Shown here: positions 8,829 to 17,021 of the stretch, in pieces | Layout of the letters: each line of letters begins with the position of its first letter | How positions within the stretch are numbered: position 1 is the stretch's first letter | Assembly: GCF_001017435.1 (NCBI RefSeq) | Contig: NZ_CP011371.1 | Location: 930,001 to 994,000, forward strand | Direction: 5' to 3' | Source of the DNA: Caldimonas brevitalea | Lineage (GTDB): Bacteria > Pseudomonadota > Gammaproteobacteria > Burkholderiales > Burkholderiaceae_C | DNA length: 64,000 nucleotides | The notes under the pieces: generated by a model | Seen by the model: the letters and a program-made list of their open reading frames with translations, nothing else | Told to the model about the DNA's origin: nothing | The model's database searches: none | Position numbers and translations under genes: made by a program

Positions 8829-9872
8829 ATGAATCGCAAGCCGGGGCTCGGATCGAGCCGCTGGAGGCCCGCCGCTTTGTGGTGTGCCTTGATGGTCTGT
8901 GCGCAGGTGCTGCCGGCGCAGGCCACAACGAACGAATCGGTGATGCACCGACGCTGGCAGGCGGGGGAAGACACCTCCGCCACCGCCCCCACCCCCGCCA
9001 CCACCTTGGCGCAAGCAGGCGAGGGCTCGCCCCCCGCCAGCGGCCTGCAGATCGACAAGAAGCGGCGCTGGTTCGCCCGCGTCGGGGTGTCGGCGCTGAA
9101 ACTCAACGACAAGTCGGAGAACGTGGAGGACGTGACAGGGCCGGTGCTGCGTTCTTCCGACCACCCGGTCCTGCGCTTCCTCGCACCGGGGGTCGAATCG
9201 TTCGGCACCCCGGAGGGGGCGACGGTAGACGTGAAGAACTCGGCCTCGTTGTTCGGCAGCGTGGGCAAGTTCCTCGACGACCACTGGGCGATCGAAGGCC
9301 TGGTGCTCGCGGTGCCCTTCAAGCACGACATCTACGGCAAAGGCACCATTGAGCGTCTGGGCAAGGTAGCGACCGTCAAACAGCTGCCACCGACGTTGAT
9401 CCTGCACCGCTACTTCGGCGAGTACAACGCCCGCTTCCGCCCCTCGCTGGGCATTGGCCTCAACTACACCTATTTCTTCGACGCCGAAGCCACACCGGCG
9501 CTGGAAAGCTATACAGGTGGCCCGACGAAGATCAAGATGAAGCCGTCATGGGGCTTGGGCCTGTTCGCCGGTGCGCAATATGCGCTTACCGAAAGGCTGC
9601 ATATCAAACTTACGCTGGGCTATGTTCGTGTCCGCACGACCGCGACGATGACCACCACCAACACCATGTTGTCCGGAAGTTCACCGGTGTTGCACGACTA
9701 TCCCTATCCTGTGAACCAGATCCCGACGGACCCGACGTCGCGCCAGGCGATGGACAATCTGGTCGGCCAGGTCGCTGCGAAGCGGGGCGGTGATCTGGGC
9801 ACTTACGAGCGTGAGCTGAAGAGCGAGCTCAACCCTTATGTTTTGCTGATGAGTGTCGGCTATTCGTTCTGA
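8829..9872 (+). CDS. OmpW/AlkL-type outer membrane protein
   Basis: A 347-residue outer-membrane beta-barrel protein. An N-terminal signal peptide ends at about PAQA (31), a low-complexity stretch follows, then OmpW-like strands: WFARVGVSALKLNDKSE, a conserved segment ASLFGSVGKFLDDHWAIEGLVLAVPFKHD, and RPSLGIGLNYTYFFD, with a C-terminal aromatic residue (VLLMSVGYSF) as expected for barrel assembly. It is longer than ordinary OmpW (about 210) because of the N-terminal spacer and an insertion near the C-terminus (about 275-335). The next gene encodes an AlkB hydroxylase 51 bases downstream, so a role like AlkL in hydrocarbon uptake is likely; that role is inferred from context. Confidence 0.88.
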   Translation: MNRKPGLGSSRWRPAALWCALMVCAQVLPAQATTNESVMHRRWQAGEDTSATAPTPATTLAQAGEGSPPASGLQIDKKRRWFARVGVSALKLNDKSENVEDVTGPVLRSSDHPVLRFLAPGVESFGTPEGATVDVKNSASLFGSVGKFLDDHWAIEGLVLAVPFKHDIYGKGTIERLGKVATVKQLPPTLILHRYFGEYNARFRPSLGIGLNYTYFFDAEATPALESYTGGPTKIKMKPSWGLGLFAGAQYALTERLHIKLTLGYVRVRTTATMTTTNTMLSGSSPVLHDYPYPVNQIPTDPTSRQAMDNLVGQVAAKRGGDLGTYERELKSELNPYVLLMSVGYSF

Positions 9873-9923
9873 TCGAAGCTGCGGCCCACGCAGCCGCGGC
9901 TCGACGGAGACTGAGGAGTGAAG

Positions 9924-11051
9924 ATGTCCGAGACACGCCAGGCGGCCCTGCCGGCGCCCCTGTTGAAGGCAGCACGCAGTCGCTGGGGCCATCTGCTGTT
10001 CGTCTTGCCCGGCATGCTGCCCGTGGTGGCGTGGGCGCTGGCGCGGCAGGTCGGGGCTTGGGACCTCTGGGCCTGGTTCACCCCCTTCGTCTATTTCGTG
10101 ATCATCCCCGTGCTCGACTTCGTCCTCGGCGAAGACCGACACAACCATGATCCGGCCGACGAGAGCGAGTTGGCCCGCGACCCCTACTACCGCTGCCTGC
10201 CGCTGTCGTGTCTGCCATTGCAGCTGGGCCTGCTGTTCTGGGGCGCCGCGGTGTGGGCCGAGGCGCCGTTCGGTCTCGCGGGGCAGCTCGGGTGGATCGT
10301 CTCGATGGGCTGCGTCGGCGGGGTGCAGGGCATCAATGCCGGGCACGAGCTGATCCACAAGAGCAACGGCGTCGAACGGGCCGCGGGCGGCGTGTTGCTC
10401 GCGAGCGTCTTGTACGGGTCGTTCAAGGTCGAACACATCTATGGCCACCACGTCGACGTCGCGACCCCGGACGACAACTCGACGGCACGCCGCGGCGAGT
10501 CTGTCTATGCCTTCATCGCGCGCGCCTTGGCGCGCAATGTGGGGCGCGCCTTCGCGCTCGAGCGCCGGCACACCGAGCGGCGTGGCGAGGTGTACCGCTG
10601 GGCGCGCAGCGAAGTGTTCGGGTGGATGCTGGTCAGTGCGGCGATGTGCGCGGTATGCGTCGCGATCGTCGGCGGCACTGCGGGTTTCGTCTACTACCTC
10701 GGGCAGGCCTTCTTTGCCATTGTGCTGCTCGAAACCATCAACTATGTCGAGCACTACGGCCTGCAGCGGCAGCGCCTGCCCGACGGCCGCTACGAGCGTG
10801 TCAACCCGATGCATTCCTGGAATTCCGACTACCTGCTGACCAATCTGCTGCTGTTCCACCTGCAGCGCCATTCCGACCATCACGCGCACGCTACGCGCCG
10901 CTACCACCTGCTCAGGCACTTCGACCAAAGTCCCCAGCTGCCCTTCGGCTATGCGACGATGGTGGTGTTGAGCTGGGTGCCGTCGCTGTGGCGTAGCGTG
11001 ATGCATCCGCGCCTTGATCGCTTTCAAGCCGCGCTGTCTGCTTCGAGGTGA
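9924..11051 (+). CDS. alkB: Alkane 1-monooxygenase
   Basis: Integral-membrane non-heme diiron enzyme that hydroxylates n-alkanes to 1-alkanols with rubredoxin as electron donor. In the 375-residue product all four AlkB histidine signatures are present: HELIHK (141-146), EHIYGHH (170-176), NYVEHYGL (273-280) and LQRHSDHHAHATRRY (313-327). Several hydrophobic helices lie between them. GAGGAG at 9913-9918 favours ATG 9924 over the in-frame GTG at 9918. The gene sits between an OmpW/AlkL-type porin and an AraC-type regulator in one orientation. No rubredoxin or rubredoxin reductase is in the window, so the electron chain must be encoded elsewhere. The substrate chain length cannot be read from the sequence. 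Confidence 0.96.
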   Translation: MSETRQAALPAPLLKAARSRWGHLLFVLPGMLPVVAWALARQVGAWDLWAWFTPFVYFVIIPVLDFVLGEDRHNHDPADESELARDPYYRCLPLSCLPLQLGLLFWGAAVWAEAPFGLAGQLGWIVSMGCVGGVQGINAGHELIHKSNGVERAAGGVLLASVLYGSFKVEHIYGHHVDVATPDDNSTARRGESVYAFIARALARNVGRAFALERRHTERRGEVYRWARSEVFGWMLVSAAMCAVCVAIVGGTAGFVYYLGQAFFAIVLLETINYVEHYGLQRQRLPDGRYERVNPMHSWNSDYLLTNLLLFHLQRHSDHHAHATRRYHLLRHFDQSPQLPFGYATMVVLSWVPSLWRSVMHPRLDRFQAALSASR

Positions 11052-11057
11052 ACCTCC

Positions 11058-12233
11058 ATGCGTCCCACCAATTACCTTGTCGGCCCTCCTTTGCGGGCCC
11101 GGAAACCCGTCAACGGCTGGCGGCCTGCGCCGGCCAGCCGTGAACCGACTGCGGCGGTCTACGAGTCCGCCGTGACCCTGGTGCGGCTGTTGCTGCGCCA
11201 CGGCGTCAGCGAAGCCGAGGTGGAAGCAGTCACCGGCATGTCGCTGGAGCGAACGCGGCATCCCGACGCCCGGGTGCCGGTGTCCCAGATCGAGCGCCTG
11301 TGGCAGATGGCCGCCGACCGGCTCAACAAGCCGGCCATCGCGCTCGAGCTGCACCACCACTATCCCGAGAACCGGCTGCATTTCGTCGCCCATCTCGGCA
11401 TGCGCTGCGCCAACATGCGCTCGGCCATCGAGCACTGGCGCAAGTACGCCTTCCTGGTGTCTGAGATCGATGACGTCGACTATGTCGTCGAGGGCGGCAC
11501 CGCCCGCTTCATCTACAGCTGCCGCGATCCGCGCTATACCGCCCGCTGGTTTGCCGAGCACTTCCTGTCGCTGGCCTTGTGGTTCGCCAAGAGCTTCACC
11601 GGCCACACACTCAAGCTCAACGGTGTGCGCTTCATGCATGCGGCGCCGCTCAACCGCATCGCCCACGAGCGGACCTTCCAGGCGCCGATCGAATTCAGTG
11701 CGAGCGAGAACAGCATCTCGTTCGATGCGTCCTACCTCGACCTGCCGTTTCGCACCGCCGACAGCTACCTGCATCATTTCCTGGTGGCGAAGGCCGACGA
11801 ACTCAAGGCGGGGCTCGAGCAGGAGGCCCGGGTCGAGAACCAGGTCGTCGCTGCCATCTCCTTGCTGCTGACACGCGGCGAGGAGGTGACCCTGGACCGC
11901 GTGGCCGAACTGCTCAAGCAATCGCCCCGCCGCTTGCGACAGGTACTGGAAGCGGAGGGCCAGCGGTTTCGGGACCTGTTCGACGAGGTTCGCCGGGAAG
12001 CCGCGGCGCGGTATCTGGTGCAGGGCATGTCGATTTCCCAGGTCGCGGTGCTGCTCGGGTTCTCGGAGCCGAGCGCGCTGCAACATGCCTTCCGCCGCTG
12101 GTACCACACCAGCCCCGGCGACTTCCGGCAGCAGTACGCCCGCTCCGGCGCGTCCCTCGCGGACGTGACACCGTTGCCCGGCCCGGCCGGGATCCCCCGC
12201 CGCCTGACCGGCGGGGCGCACACCCAGTCCTGA
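11058..12233 (+). CDS. AraC family regulator (arabinose_bd-type N-domain), probable alkane regulator
   Basis: A 391-residue transcription factor. Residues about 40-235 form the sensory domain typical of the OruR/ArgR-like AraC branch (VYESAVTLVRLLLRHGVSEAEVEA ... LHFVAHLGMRCANMRSAIEHW). Residues about 285-365 are the double helix-turn-helix (VAELLKQSPRRLRQVLEAEG ... SISQVAVLLGFSEPSALQHA). It starts six bases after alkB, so it is almost certainly cotranscribed with it. Regulators of this type control alkB in other hydrocarbon degraders (AlkR is AraC/XylS-like), so it probably senses alkanes or products and activates this operon; the effector is unknown. Confidence 0.92.
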   Translation: MRPTNYLVGPPLRARKPVNGWRPAPASREPTAAVYESAVTLVRLLLRHGVSEAEVEAVTGMSLERTRHPDARVPVSQIERLWQMAADRLNKPAIALELHHHYPENRLHFVAHLGMRCANMRSAIEHWRKYAFLVSEIDDVDYVVEGGTARFIYSCRDPRYTARWFAEHFLSLALWFAKSFTGHTLKLNGVRFMHAAPLNRIAHERTFQAPIEFSASENSISFDASYLDLPFRTADSYLHHFLVAKADELKAGLEQEARVENQVVAAISLLLTRGEEVTLDRVAELLKQSPRRLRQVLEAEGQRFRDLFDEVRREAAARYLVQGMSISQVAVLLGFSEPSALQHAFRRWYHTSPGDFRQQYARSGASLADVTPLPGPAGIPRRLTGGAHTQS

Positions 12234-12431
12234 CGCAGGAGGTCGACGGCGCGAGCCGTCGCGTGGCTGCACGGTGGTGCCCACCGCCGTGCACGCCGCG
12301 TGTCGAAGCGCACCGTCGTTCCCGCTCCTCCCCCCCGACGCCCCCGGCATCCTGATTGCCAAACAGGTGACACAAAGGCCGGCGCTGCCGGTCGACTCGT
12401 CTGTACCTTGTTGTCGAGAAGGGGGTTTTGC

Positions 12432-13142
12432 ATGCCTGCATCCGTACGATGGTCCGAGCACAAGGATCACCATCCGGCAGTTTCTGCCGACGTCGCATCG
12501 TCCGGCGATCTGGGCCTGAGCGCCGAAGACGTGGACGTGCTGCAGCGGACGGCCTTCCAGCTGGCCGGCTGGCCCGAGTCTCCCCATCCGGACGGCGCGC
12601 TGCGCTGGGTGGCGGCCAACCATCGCTACAACGCGCTGCTGTGGGAAGAGGAAGACCAGGCGCGCCGCACCGACGTGCCCGACGCCGAAATCGTCAAGAA
12701 CAAGCGCGCCATCGACCGCTACAACCAGCTGCGCAACGATGCGATCGAAGCGATCGACGAGACCATCCTGTCGGCCGTGCAGGATGTCGCGCTGCAGGAA
12801 GATGCCTGGATCAACAGCGAGACGGCCGGCTCCATCATCGACCGGCTGTCGATCAACGCCTTGAAGCAGCACCACATGCGTTTGCAGCTGGAGCGCACCG
12901 GCGTGTCGCAGTCGCACCGGCTGTCCTGCGCTGCCAAGCTCGAGCGCCTGCAGCAGCAGCGAGAGGACTTGCTGGAGTGTCTGGACCGCTTGCTACGCGG
13001 CATGCGCGAAGGTGTTTGCGGCTATCGCATCTACCGTCAGTTCAAGATGTACAACGACCCGTCGCTCAACCCCTATCTGTGCGGCATGAAGGGCAGCAGC
13101 CCTGCCACGACCACGACGGGCCAGCCTGCCTTGAACTCATGA
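12432..13142 (+). CDS. DUF4254 family protein
   Basis: A 236-residue soluble protein carrying the DUF4254 pattern: NHRYNALLWEEEDQARRTD, then AEIVKNKRAIDRYNQLRNDA and NSETAGSIIDRLSINALKQH (about 55-150), followed by a helical region with LERLQQQREDLLECLDRLL. The family is known from glycosyltransferase clusters, but its activity is undefined. AAGGGGG six bases upstream supports ATG 12432. Its stop overlaps the ATG of the GT2 gene (ATGA), so the two are translationally coupled and likely act in the same glycan pathway. Confidence 0.85.
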   Translation: MPASVRWSEHKDHHPAVSADVASSGDLGLSAEDVDVLQRTAFQLAGWPESPHPDGALRWVAANHRYNALLWEEEDQARRTDVPDAEIVKNKRAIDRYNQLRNDAIEAIDETILSAVQDVALQEDAWINSETAGSIIDRLSINALKQHHMRLQLERTGVSQSHRLSCAAKLERLQQQREDLLECLDRLLRGMREGVCGYRIYRQFKMYNDPSLNPYLCGMKGSSPATTTTGQPALNS

Positions 13143-13975
13143 CGGCGTCCGCACGCGTCGACGTCCTGATCCCCACGCGCAACCGGCGCACGGCGCTGGC
13201 CGCCACGCTCGCCGCGCTGATCGGCCAAAGCCACCGCGCATTCGACGTCGTGGTGTCCGACCAGTCGGACGGTGAGGCCGGCTACGAGGGTGGGGAGATC
13301 GCGTCCATCGTGCGCCTGCTCGAGGCACGCGGTCATCGTGTCTCGCTGTTGCGCAACCTGCCGCGCCGCGGCCTTGCGCAGCAGCGGCAGTTTTTGCTCG
13401 ACCAGGCCCATGCGCCCTATGTGCTGTTCATCGATGACGACGTGCTGCTCGAGCCCGAGGTCATCGAGCGCCTGGTCGGCGTGCTGCAGTCCGAGCGCTG
13501 CGGTTTCGTTGGCAGCGCGGTGATCGGCCTGTCCTATCGGGACGACGTCCGACCGCACCAGCAGTCGATCGAATTCTGGGACGGCCCGGTGCGGCCCGAG
13601 CAGGTGCGCCCCGGCACACCGCAGTGGCAGCGGCACGTGCTGCACAACGCCGCCAACCTGTGGCATGTGCAGCGCGAGCTGGCCCTGGCCCCCGGCGAGA
13701 CACGGCTCTACAAGCTGGCCTGGGCCGGTGGCTGCGTGATGTACGACACCGCCAAGCTGCGCGAGGTCGGCGGTTTCGGCTTCTGGACCGAGCTGCCCGA
13801 CGAGCATTGCGGCGAGGACGTGCTGGCGCAGTTGCGCGTGATGGACCGCTACGGCGGCTGCGGCGTATTGCCCTCGGGCGCCTACCACCAGGAACTGCCG
13901 ACGACCGTACCGCAACGCGAGGTCGACGCGCCGAAGGTGCTCGAGATCGAGACGCCGGCGGTGAGGGTGGCATGA
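13139..13975 (+). CDS. Glycosyltransferase family 2
   Basis: A 278-residue GT-A fold enzyme that transfers a sugar from a nucleotide donor. The N-terminus VDVLIPTRNRRTALAATL is the nucleotide-binding start, IDDDV at 98-102 is the DxD-type metal site, and WTELPDEHCGEDVLAQLRVM near 225-244 matches the acceptor/base region with an ED pair. There is no membrane segment, so it is cytoplasmic. The ATG overlaps the DUF4254 stop, and its own stop overlaps the ATG of a repeat-encoded ORF. Grouped with GT9 genes it probably builds lipopolysaccharide core or another surface glycan; sugar specificity cannot be read. Confidence 0.9.
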   Translation: MTASARVDVLIPTRNRRTALAATLAALIGQSHRAFDVVVSDQSDGEAGYEGGEIASIVRLLEARGHRVSLLRNLPRRGLAQQRQFLLDQAHAPYVLFIDDDVLLEPEVIERLVGVLQSERCGFVGSAVIGLSYRDDVRPHQQSIEFWDGPVRPEQVRPGTPQWQRHVLHNAANLWHVQRELALAPGETRLYKLAWAGGCVMYDTAKLREVGGFGFWTELPDEHCGEDVLAQLRVMDRYGGCGVLPSGAYHQELPTTVPQREVDAPKVLEIETPAVRVA

Positions 13976-14238
13976 GCGCCGCACGGCCGCCCGAAGGCGC
14001 TCGCACCGCAGTGCGCAGCACGGAGGTTGGCACCATCAGCGCCGCACGGCCGCCCGAAGGCGCTCGCACCGCAGTGCGCAGCACGGAGGGTGGCACCATC
14101 AGCGCCGCACGGCCGCCCGAAGGCGCTCGCACCGCAGTGCGCAGCACGGAGGTTGGCACCATCAGCGCCGCACGGCCGCCCGAAGGCGCTCGCACCGCAG
14201 TGCACCGCAGCACGGAGGTCACCCATGAACGCGCGTAG
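13972..14238 (+). CDS. Possible 88-residue repeat peptide ORF
   Basis: This frame begins with an ATG overlapping the GT2 stop (ATGA) and runs through all four 63-bp repeats, giving four 21-residue units of the type SAARPPEGARTAVRSTEVGTI, before stopping 11 bases inside the GT9 gene. Coupling by overlap at both ends is what a real operon gene would show, but the product is pure repeat and the opposite frames are open too, because the unit length is a multiple of three. It may be only a by-product of repeat expansion. Confidence 0.3.
   Translation: MSAARPPEGARTAVRSTEVGTISAARPPEGARTAVRSTEGGTISAARPPEGARTAVRSTEVGTISAARPPEGARTAVHRSTEVTHERA
13975..14224 (+). repeat. Four tandem 63-bp repeats between GT2 and GT9
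   Basis: Copies start at 13975, 14038, 14101 and 14164. Copies 1 and 3 are identical, copy 2 differs by one base (GGAGGG for GGAGGT), and copy 4 has a 3-base insertion near its end and then passes into the GT9 ribosome site (GGAGG at 14214-14218) and start codon. Each unit therefore carries a GGAGG ribosome-site-like core. Near-identity implies recent expansion by slippage or unequal crossing-over. Confidence 0.97.
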
Positions 14239-15388
14239 GCCCAGCGGGCTGTTTTGCGGGCTCGGTGCGCCGGTCGACGACGTGCGCTCGATCGCCGTGT
14301 TGCGTGCCAACGCCGTCGGCGATTTCGTGCTCACGTTGCCCGCCCTCGAAGCGCTGCGCAGCGCCTATCCCGATGCCCGCATCACGCTGCTGGGGCGGGC
14401 CTGGCATGCGGCCTTTCTCGCCGGGCGCCCGTCGCCGGTCGACGAGGTGGTGGTGGTGCCGCCGACTGCCGGCGTCACCGTCGCGCCGGGCGCGGCCGAA
14501 GACCTGCCCGCGCAATCCGCCTTCTTTGCCGAGATGCAGGCTCGCCGCTTCGACATCGCGCTGCAGCTGCACGGCGGCGGGCGCTACAGCAACCCCTTCG
14601 TGCGCCGCTTGCAGGCGCGGGTGGACGCCGGCTTTCAGGCAACCGACGCGACACCGCTGATGCGCACCTTGCCCTACCGCGAATCGCATCCCGAGGCCTT
14701 GCGCCTGCTCGAGGGCGTGGCCTTGGTGGGGGCCTACGGCTGCGACATCGAACCCCGCCTCATTGCCACGCCGCGCGACCGCGCGGAAGCGCATGCGGCG
14801 CTGCCGCCGACCGCCGGCCGTCCGCTGGTGGTGCTGCAACCCGGCGCCAGCGATCCGCGGCGATGTTGGTCACCGGCGCATTTCGCGGCGGTCGGCGACC
14901 ACTTCGCTCAACTCGGCGCGGACGTCGCCATCAACGGCACCGACGCGGAAGGGGATGCCGTGCAAGCAGTGCTGCAAGGTATGCGGCAGCGCGCGCGGGC
15001 CCACGACCTGACCGGGCGTTTGTCGCTGGGTGGCCTGATGGGCTTGCTCGCCCGCGCCCGCCTGCTGGTGTCGAACGACACCGGCCCGGCGCATCTTGCG
15101 CGCGCCGTCGGCACGCCCACCACCGTCATCTATTGGATCGGCAACGTCCAGGGCTACGGGCCGCTGAGCAGTGCCCGCCATGCGACCGCCGTGTCGTGGC
15201 GGCTGGAGTGCCCGGCTTGCGGGCGCAACTGCCTCGGGGTGGACTGCGGCCACCCCGATTCGTTTGTCGACGACGTTCGGCCCGAGGCCGTCATCGCGCT
15301 GGCGCAGCCGCTCTTCGAAGCGCCGCCGCCGCTTGATGCCATGCCGCAGGAGACTCGTCCTGATCCTGCGCATCGTCGTCTGGCCTGA
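14225..15388 (+). CDS. Glycosyltransferase family 9 (heptosyltransferase-like)
   Basis: A 387-residue GT-B enzyme of the ADP-heptose:LPS heptosyltransferase family. It shows the N-terminal IAVLRANAVGDFVLTLPALEA, the mid-protein pattern FDIALQLHGGG, PLVVLQPGASDPRRCWSPAHF at the start of the C-terminal domain, and the donor-binding LLVSNDTGPAHLARAVGTPT. A cysteine cluster (CPACGRNCLGVDCG, about 338-351) resembles that of related family members. GGAGG six bases upstream fixes ATG 14225, although the frame is open through the repeats back to 14027. It acts at the inner membrane face in LPS core or similar glycan assembly. Its last 98 bases overlap a convergent second GT9 gene. Confidence 0.92.
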   Translation: MNARRPSGLFCGLGAPVDDVRSIAVLRANAVGDFVLTLPALEALRSAYPDARITLLGRAWHAAFLAGRPSPVDEVVVVPPTAGVTVAPGAAEDLPAQSAFFAEMQARRFDIALQLHGGGRYSNPFVRRLQARVDAGFQATDATPLMRTLPYRESHPEALRLLEGVALVGAYGCDIEPRLIATPRDRAEAHAALPPTAGRPLVVLQPGASDPRRCWSPAHFAAVGDHFAQLGADVAINGTDAEGDAVQAVLQGMRQRARAHDLTGRLSLGGLMGLLARARLLVSNDTGPAHLARAVGTPTTVIYWIGNVQGYGPLSSARHATAVSWRLECPACGRNCLGVDCGHPDSFVDDVRPEAVIALAQPLFEAPPPLDAMPQETRPDPAHRRLA

Positions 15389-16406
15389 CACGCAAGGCCC
15401 ACGGCAGGGCCAGCAACGGCCAGGCGGCCTCGACGACTTCCGACGGCGTCACCGACGCGGCGTCGCCGCCTTCGCGGATCACACAACGGTGGCGCAGCCG
15501 GTCCAGCGGGGCCCAGCGCTTCGGATCGGTGGCAAAGAAGATCACCACGCTGGGCAGTTGCAGCGCGGCGGCGATGTGGGCCACGCCGGTGTCGTTCGAG
15601 ACCAGCAGCCGCGAGCGCGACAGCAGCGCCGCCAGTGCCCCGACCGACAGGTCGCGCGCCGCGTTGAGGGCGGGCGTGCGCATCTTCGCCTGCACCGCTG
15701 CGGCCAGCTCGTGCTCCGAGGCGTCGCCTGTCAGCACGACGCGCCAGCCGTTGTTGGCCAGGGTATCGCCGACGGCCGCGAAGTGCTCCGGCGCCCAGCG
15801 CTTGTTCGCCATCCGCGCACCGGGGTGCAGGCAGATGAAGGTGCCTGGCGTCAGCGCTGCCAGGTCGGGGTGGCGCTGCAATTCGGCGAAGTCGGCGGGC
15901 AGCAGCGGGAAGGCCGGCTGGTCGTCGCGCACGTCCCCGCCGAGGTGCTGAATCAAGGCCAGGTTGCGGTGGATCTCGTGGAGGCCGTCCGGATAGGGCC
16001 AGAAGCTTTCGTTGCCGTCGGCGGCGGTCACGATGCCGGCCCCGGCATGGAAGCCGACGGTGCGCTTCGCGCCGAGCGCCCGCACGATGCCGTTGCTCAG
16101 CTCACCACTGCCATGCAACTGCAGCGCGAGGTCGAAGTGGCGCTCGCGCATCTGCTGGACCCAGTCGCAAAACTCGTCCATGGTGCCCCGACGCTCGGGC
16201 AGATCGGGGTGGCCGGGGAAGACTTCAAAATCATCCACCCACCCTGCAAGACGTGCGGCAAAGTCTTGCGCCCAGGGCAGGCCGATCAGGGTGATCTGCG
16301 CATGCGGGTAGCGTCCCCGCAGTGCGCGCAGTGCGGGTGTCGCACAAACAAGGTCTCCCAGCTTGAGGGCGCGCAGGACACAAATTCTCTCCACCGTTTC
16401 GTACAT
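15291..16406 (-). CDS. Glycosyltransferase family 9 (heptosyltransferase-like), second copy
   Basis: A 371-residue GT-B enzyme homologous in layout to the convergent neighbour: ICVLRALKLGDLVCATPALRAL at the N-terminus, FDLALQLHGSGELSN, FICLHPGARMANKRWAPEHF and LLVSNDTGVAHIAAALQLPS. The last 35 residues are charged and Ala/Arg-rich, and lie in the zone overlapping the other GT9 gene by 98 bases, suggesting readthrough of an ancestral stop. Likely role is addition of heptose or a related sugar to lipopolysaccharide; the exact step is not determined. Confidence 0.92.
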   Translation of the reverse strand: MYETVERICVLRALKLGDLVCATPALRALRGRYPHAQITLIGLPWAQDFAARLAGWVDDFEVFPGHPDLPERRGTMDEFCDWVQQMRERHFDLALQLHGSGELSNGIVRALGAKRTVGFHAGAGIVTAADGNESFWPYPDGLHEIHRNLALIQHLGGDVRDDQPAFPLLPADFAELQRHPDLAALTPGTFICLHPGARMANKRWAPEHFAAVGDTLANNGWRVVLTGDASEHELAAAVQAKMRTPALNAARDLSVGALAALLSRSRLLVSNDTGVAHIAAALQLPSVVIFFATDPKRWAPLDRLRHRCVIREGGDAASVTPSEVVEAAWPLLALPWALRVRPDDDAQDQDESPAAWHQAAAALRRAAAPAR

Positions 16407-16445
16407 GCACGGTTCTCCGTCTAAATGATGTGAGGCGTTCTTCTT

Positions 16446-16658
16446 TCACAGCAAGGAGTGTTCCGTGAGCCCATTCAGCTGATACTCAGCCGCCAGCATC
16501 GAGCGGTCGATGGCGTCCTGCAGGTGCTGGGGTGGAGGGGGTGCCGAGGCCGCGGCGGGCGGTGGGCGCTGGCCCCGCGAGGGGCGCGACGCGCCTGCCG
16601 GCGGCCGCGGAGGGCGGGCGGGCAGCAGGTCGGAGGAATTGGCGGGCAAGACCGTCAT
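16446..16658 (-). CDS. Possible small proline-rich protein
   Basis: A 70-codon frame directly upstream of the second GT9 gene on the same strand, starting MTVLPANSSDLLPARPP and ending in an amphipathic stretch HLQDAIDRSMLAAEYQLNGL. Third positions are almost all G or C, unlike the opposing frames, which argues for coding. There is no visible ribosome site and no known relative, so it remains tentative. A longer version extending upstream is possible. Confidence 0.35.
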   Translation of the reverse strand: MTVLPANSSDLLPARPPRPPAGASRPSRGQRPPPAAASAPPPPQHLQDAIDRSMLAAEYQLNGLTEHSLL

Positions 16659-17021
16659 GCCGGTCAAAGGCGATGCGGATGGGCGGGCGTTGGATGCGCC
16701 GGCCTCCCACACTCGGGTGGGCTTGCCCAAACACAGTATCGGCAGGTCTGCCCGACACTGAAGGGCGGGCTTGCAACACGCCGAAAAATCCGGCGGACCG
16801 CCGCTCCCATGGTGGTTTCGTCGTGCCGCGCCGGCCGATCCCCGAAGGACTGCCACCGCCCTCGCGTCGGCCGTGCCACCGGTGTTGCAGCTTGCACGGG
16901 GCACGCGTGTGCCGGGCGTGTCGCGGCGCTGGTTCCCGTCTGCTGGCAGCACGGCACCCGGGCATTGCGTAAGCTTCGCATTTCGATGTTTTGCCGGCCT
17001 GCGGGCCGCACCGGGCCTTCC
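16659..17021. other. Intergenic region, no gene recognised
   Basis: Frames here give Arg/Pro/Cys-rich strings without family likeness. No terminator or clear promoter hexamers were found. It separates the leftward GT9 transcript from the rightward thioredoxin-like lipoprotein and so should contain promoters for both. Confidence 0.4.

Noticed and set aside
9681..12917. A 1078-codon open frame on the minus strand
   Set aside because: It lies antisense to alkB, the AraC gene and DUF4254, and the translation is a low-complexity His/Arg/Gln/Val string with no family match; it is a shadow of GC-rich coding on the plus strand.
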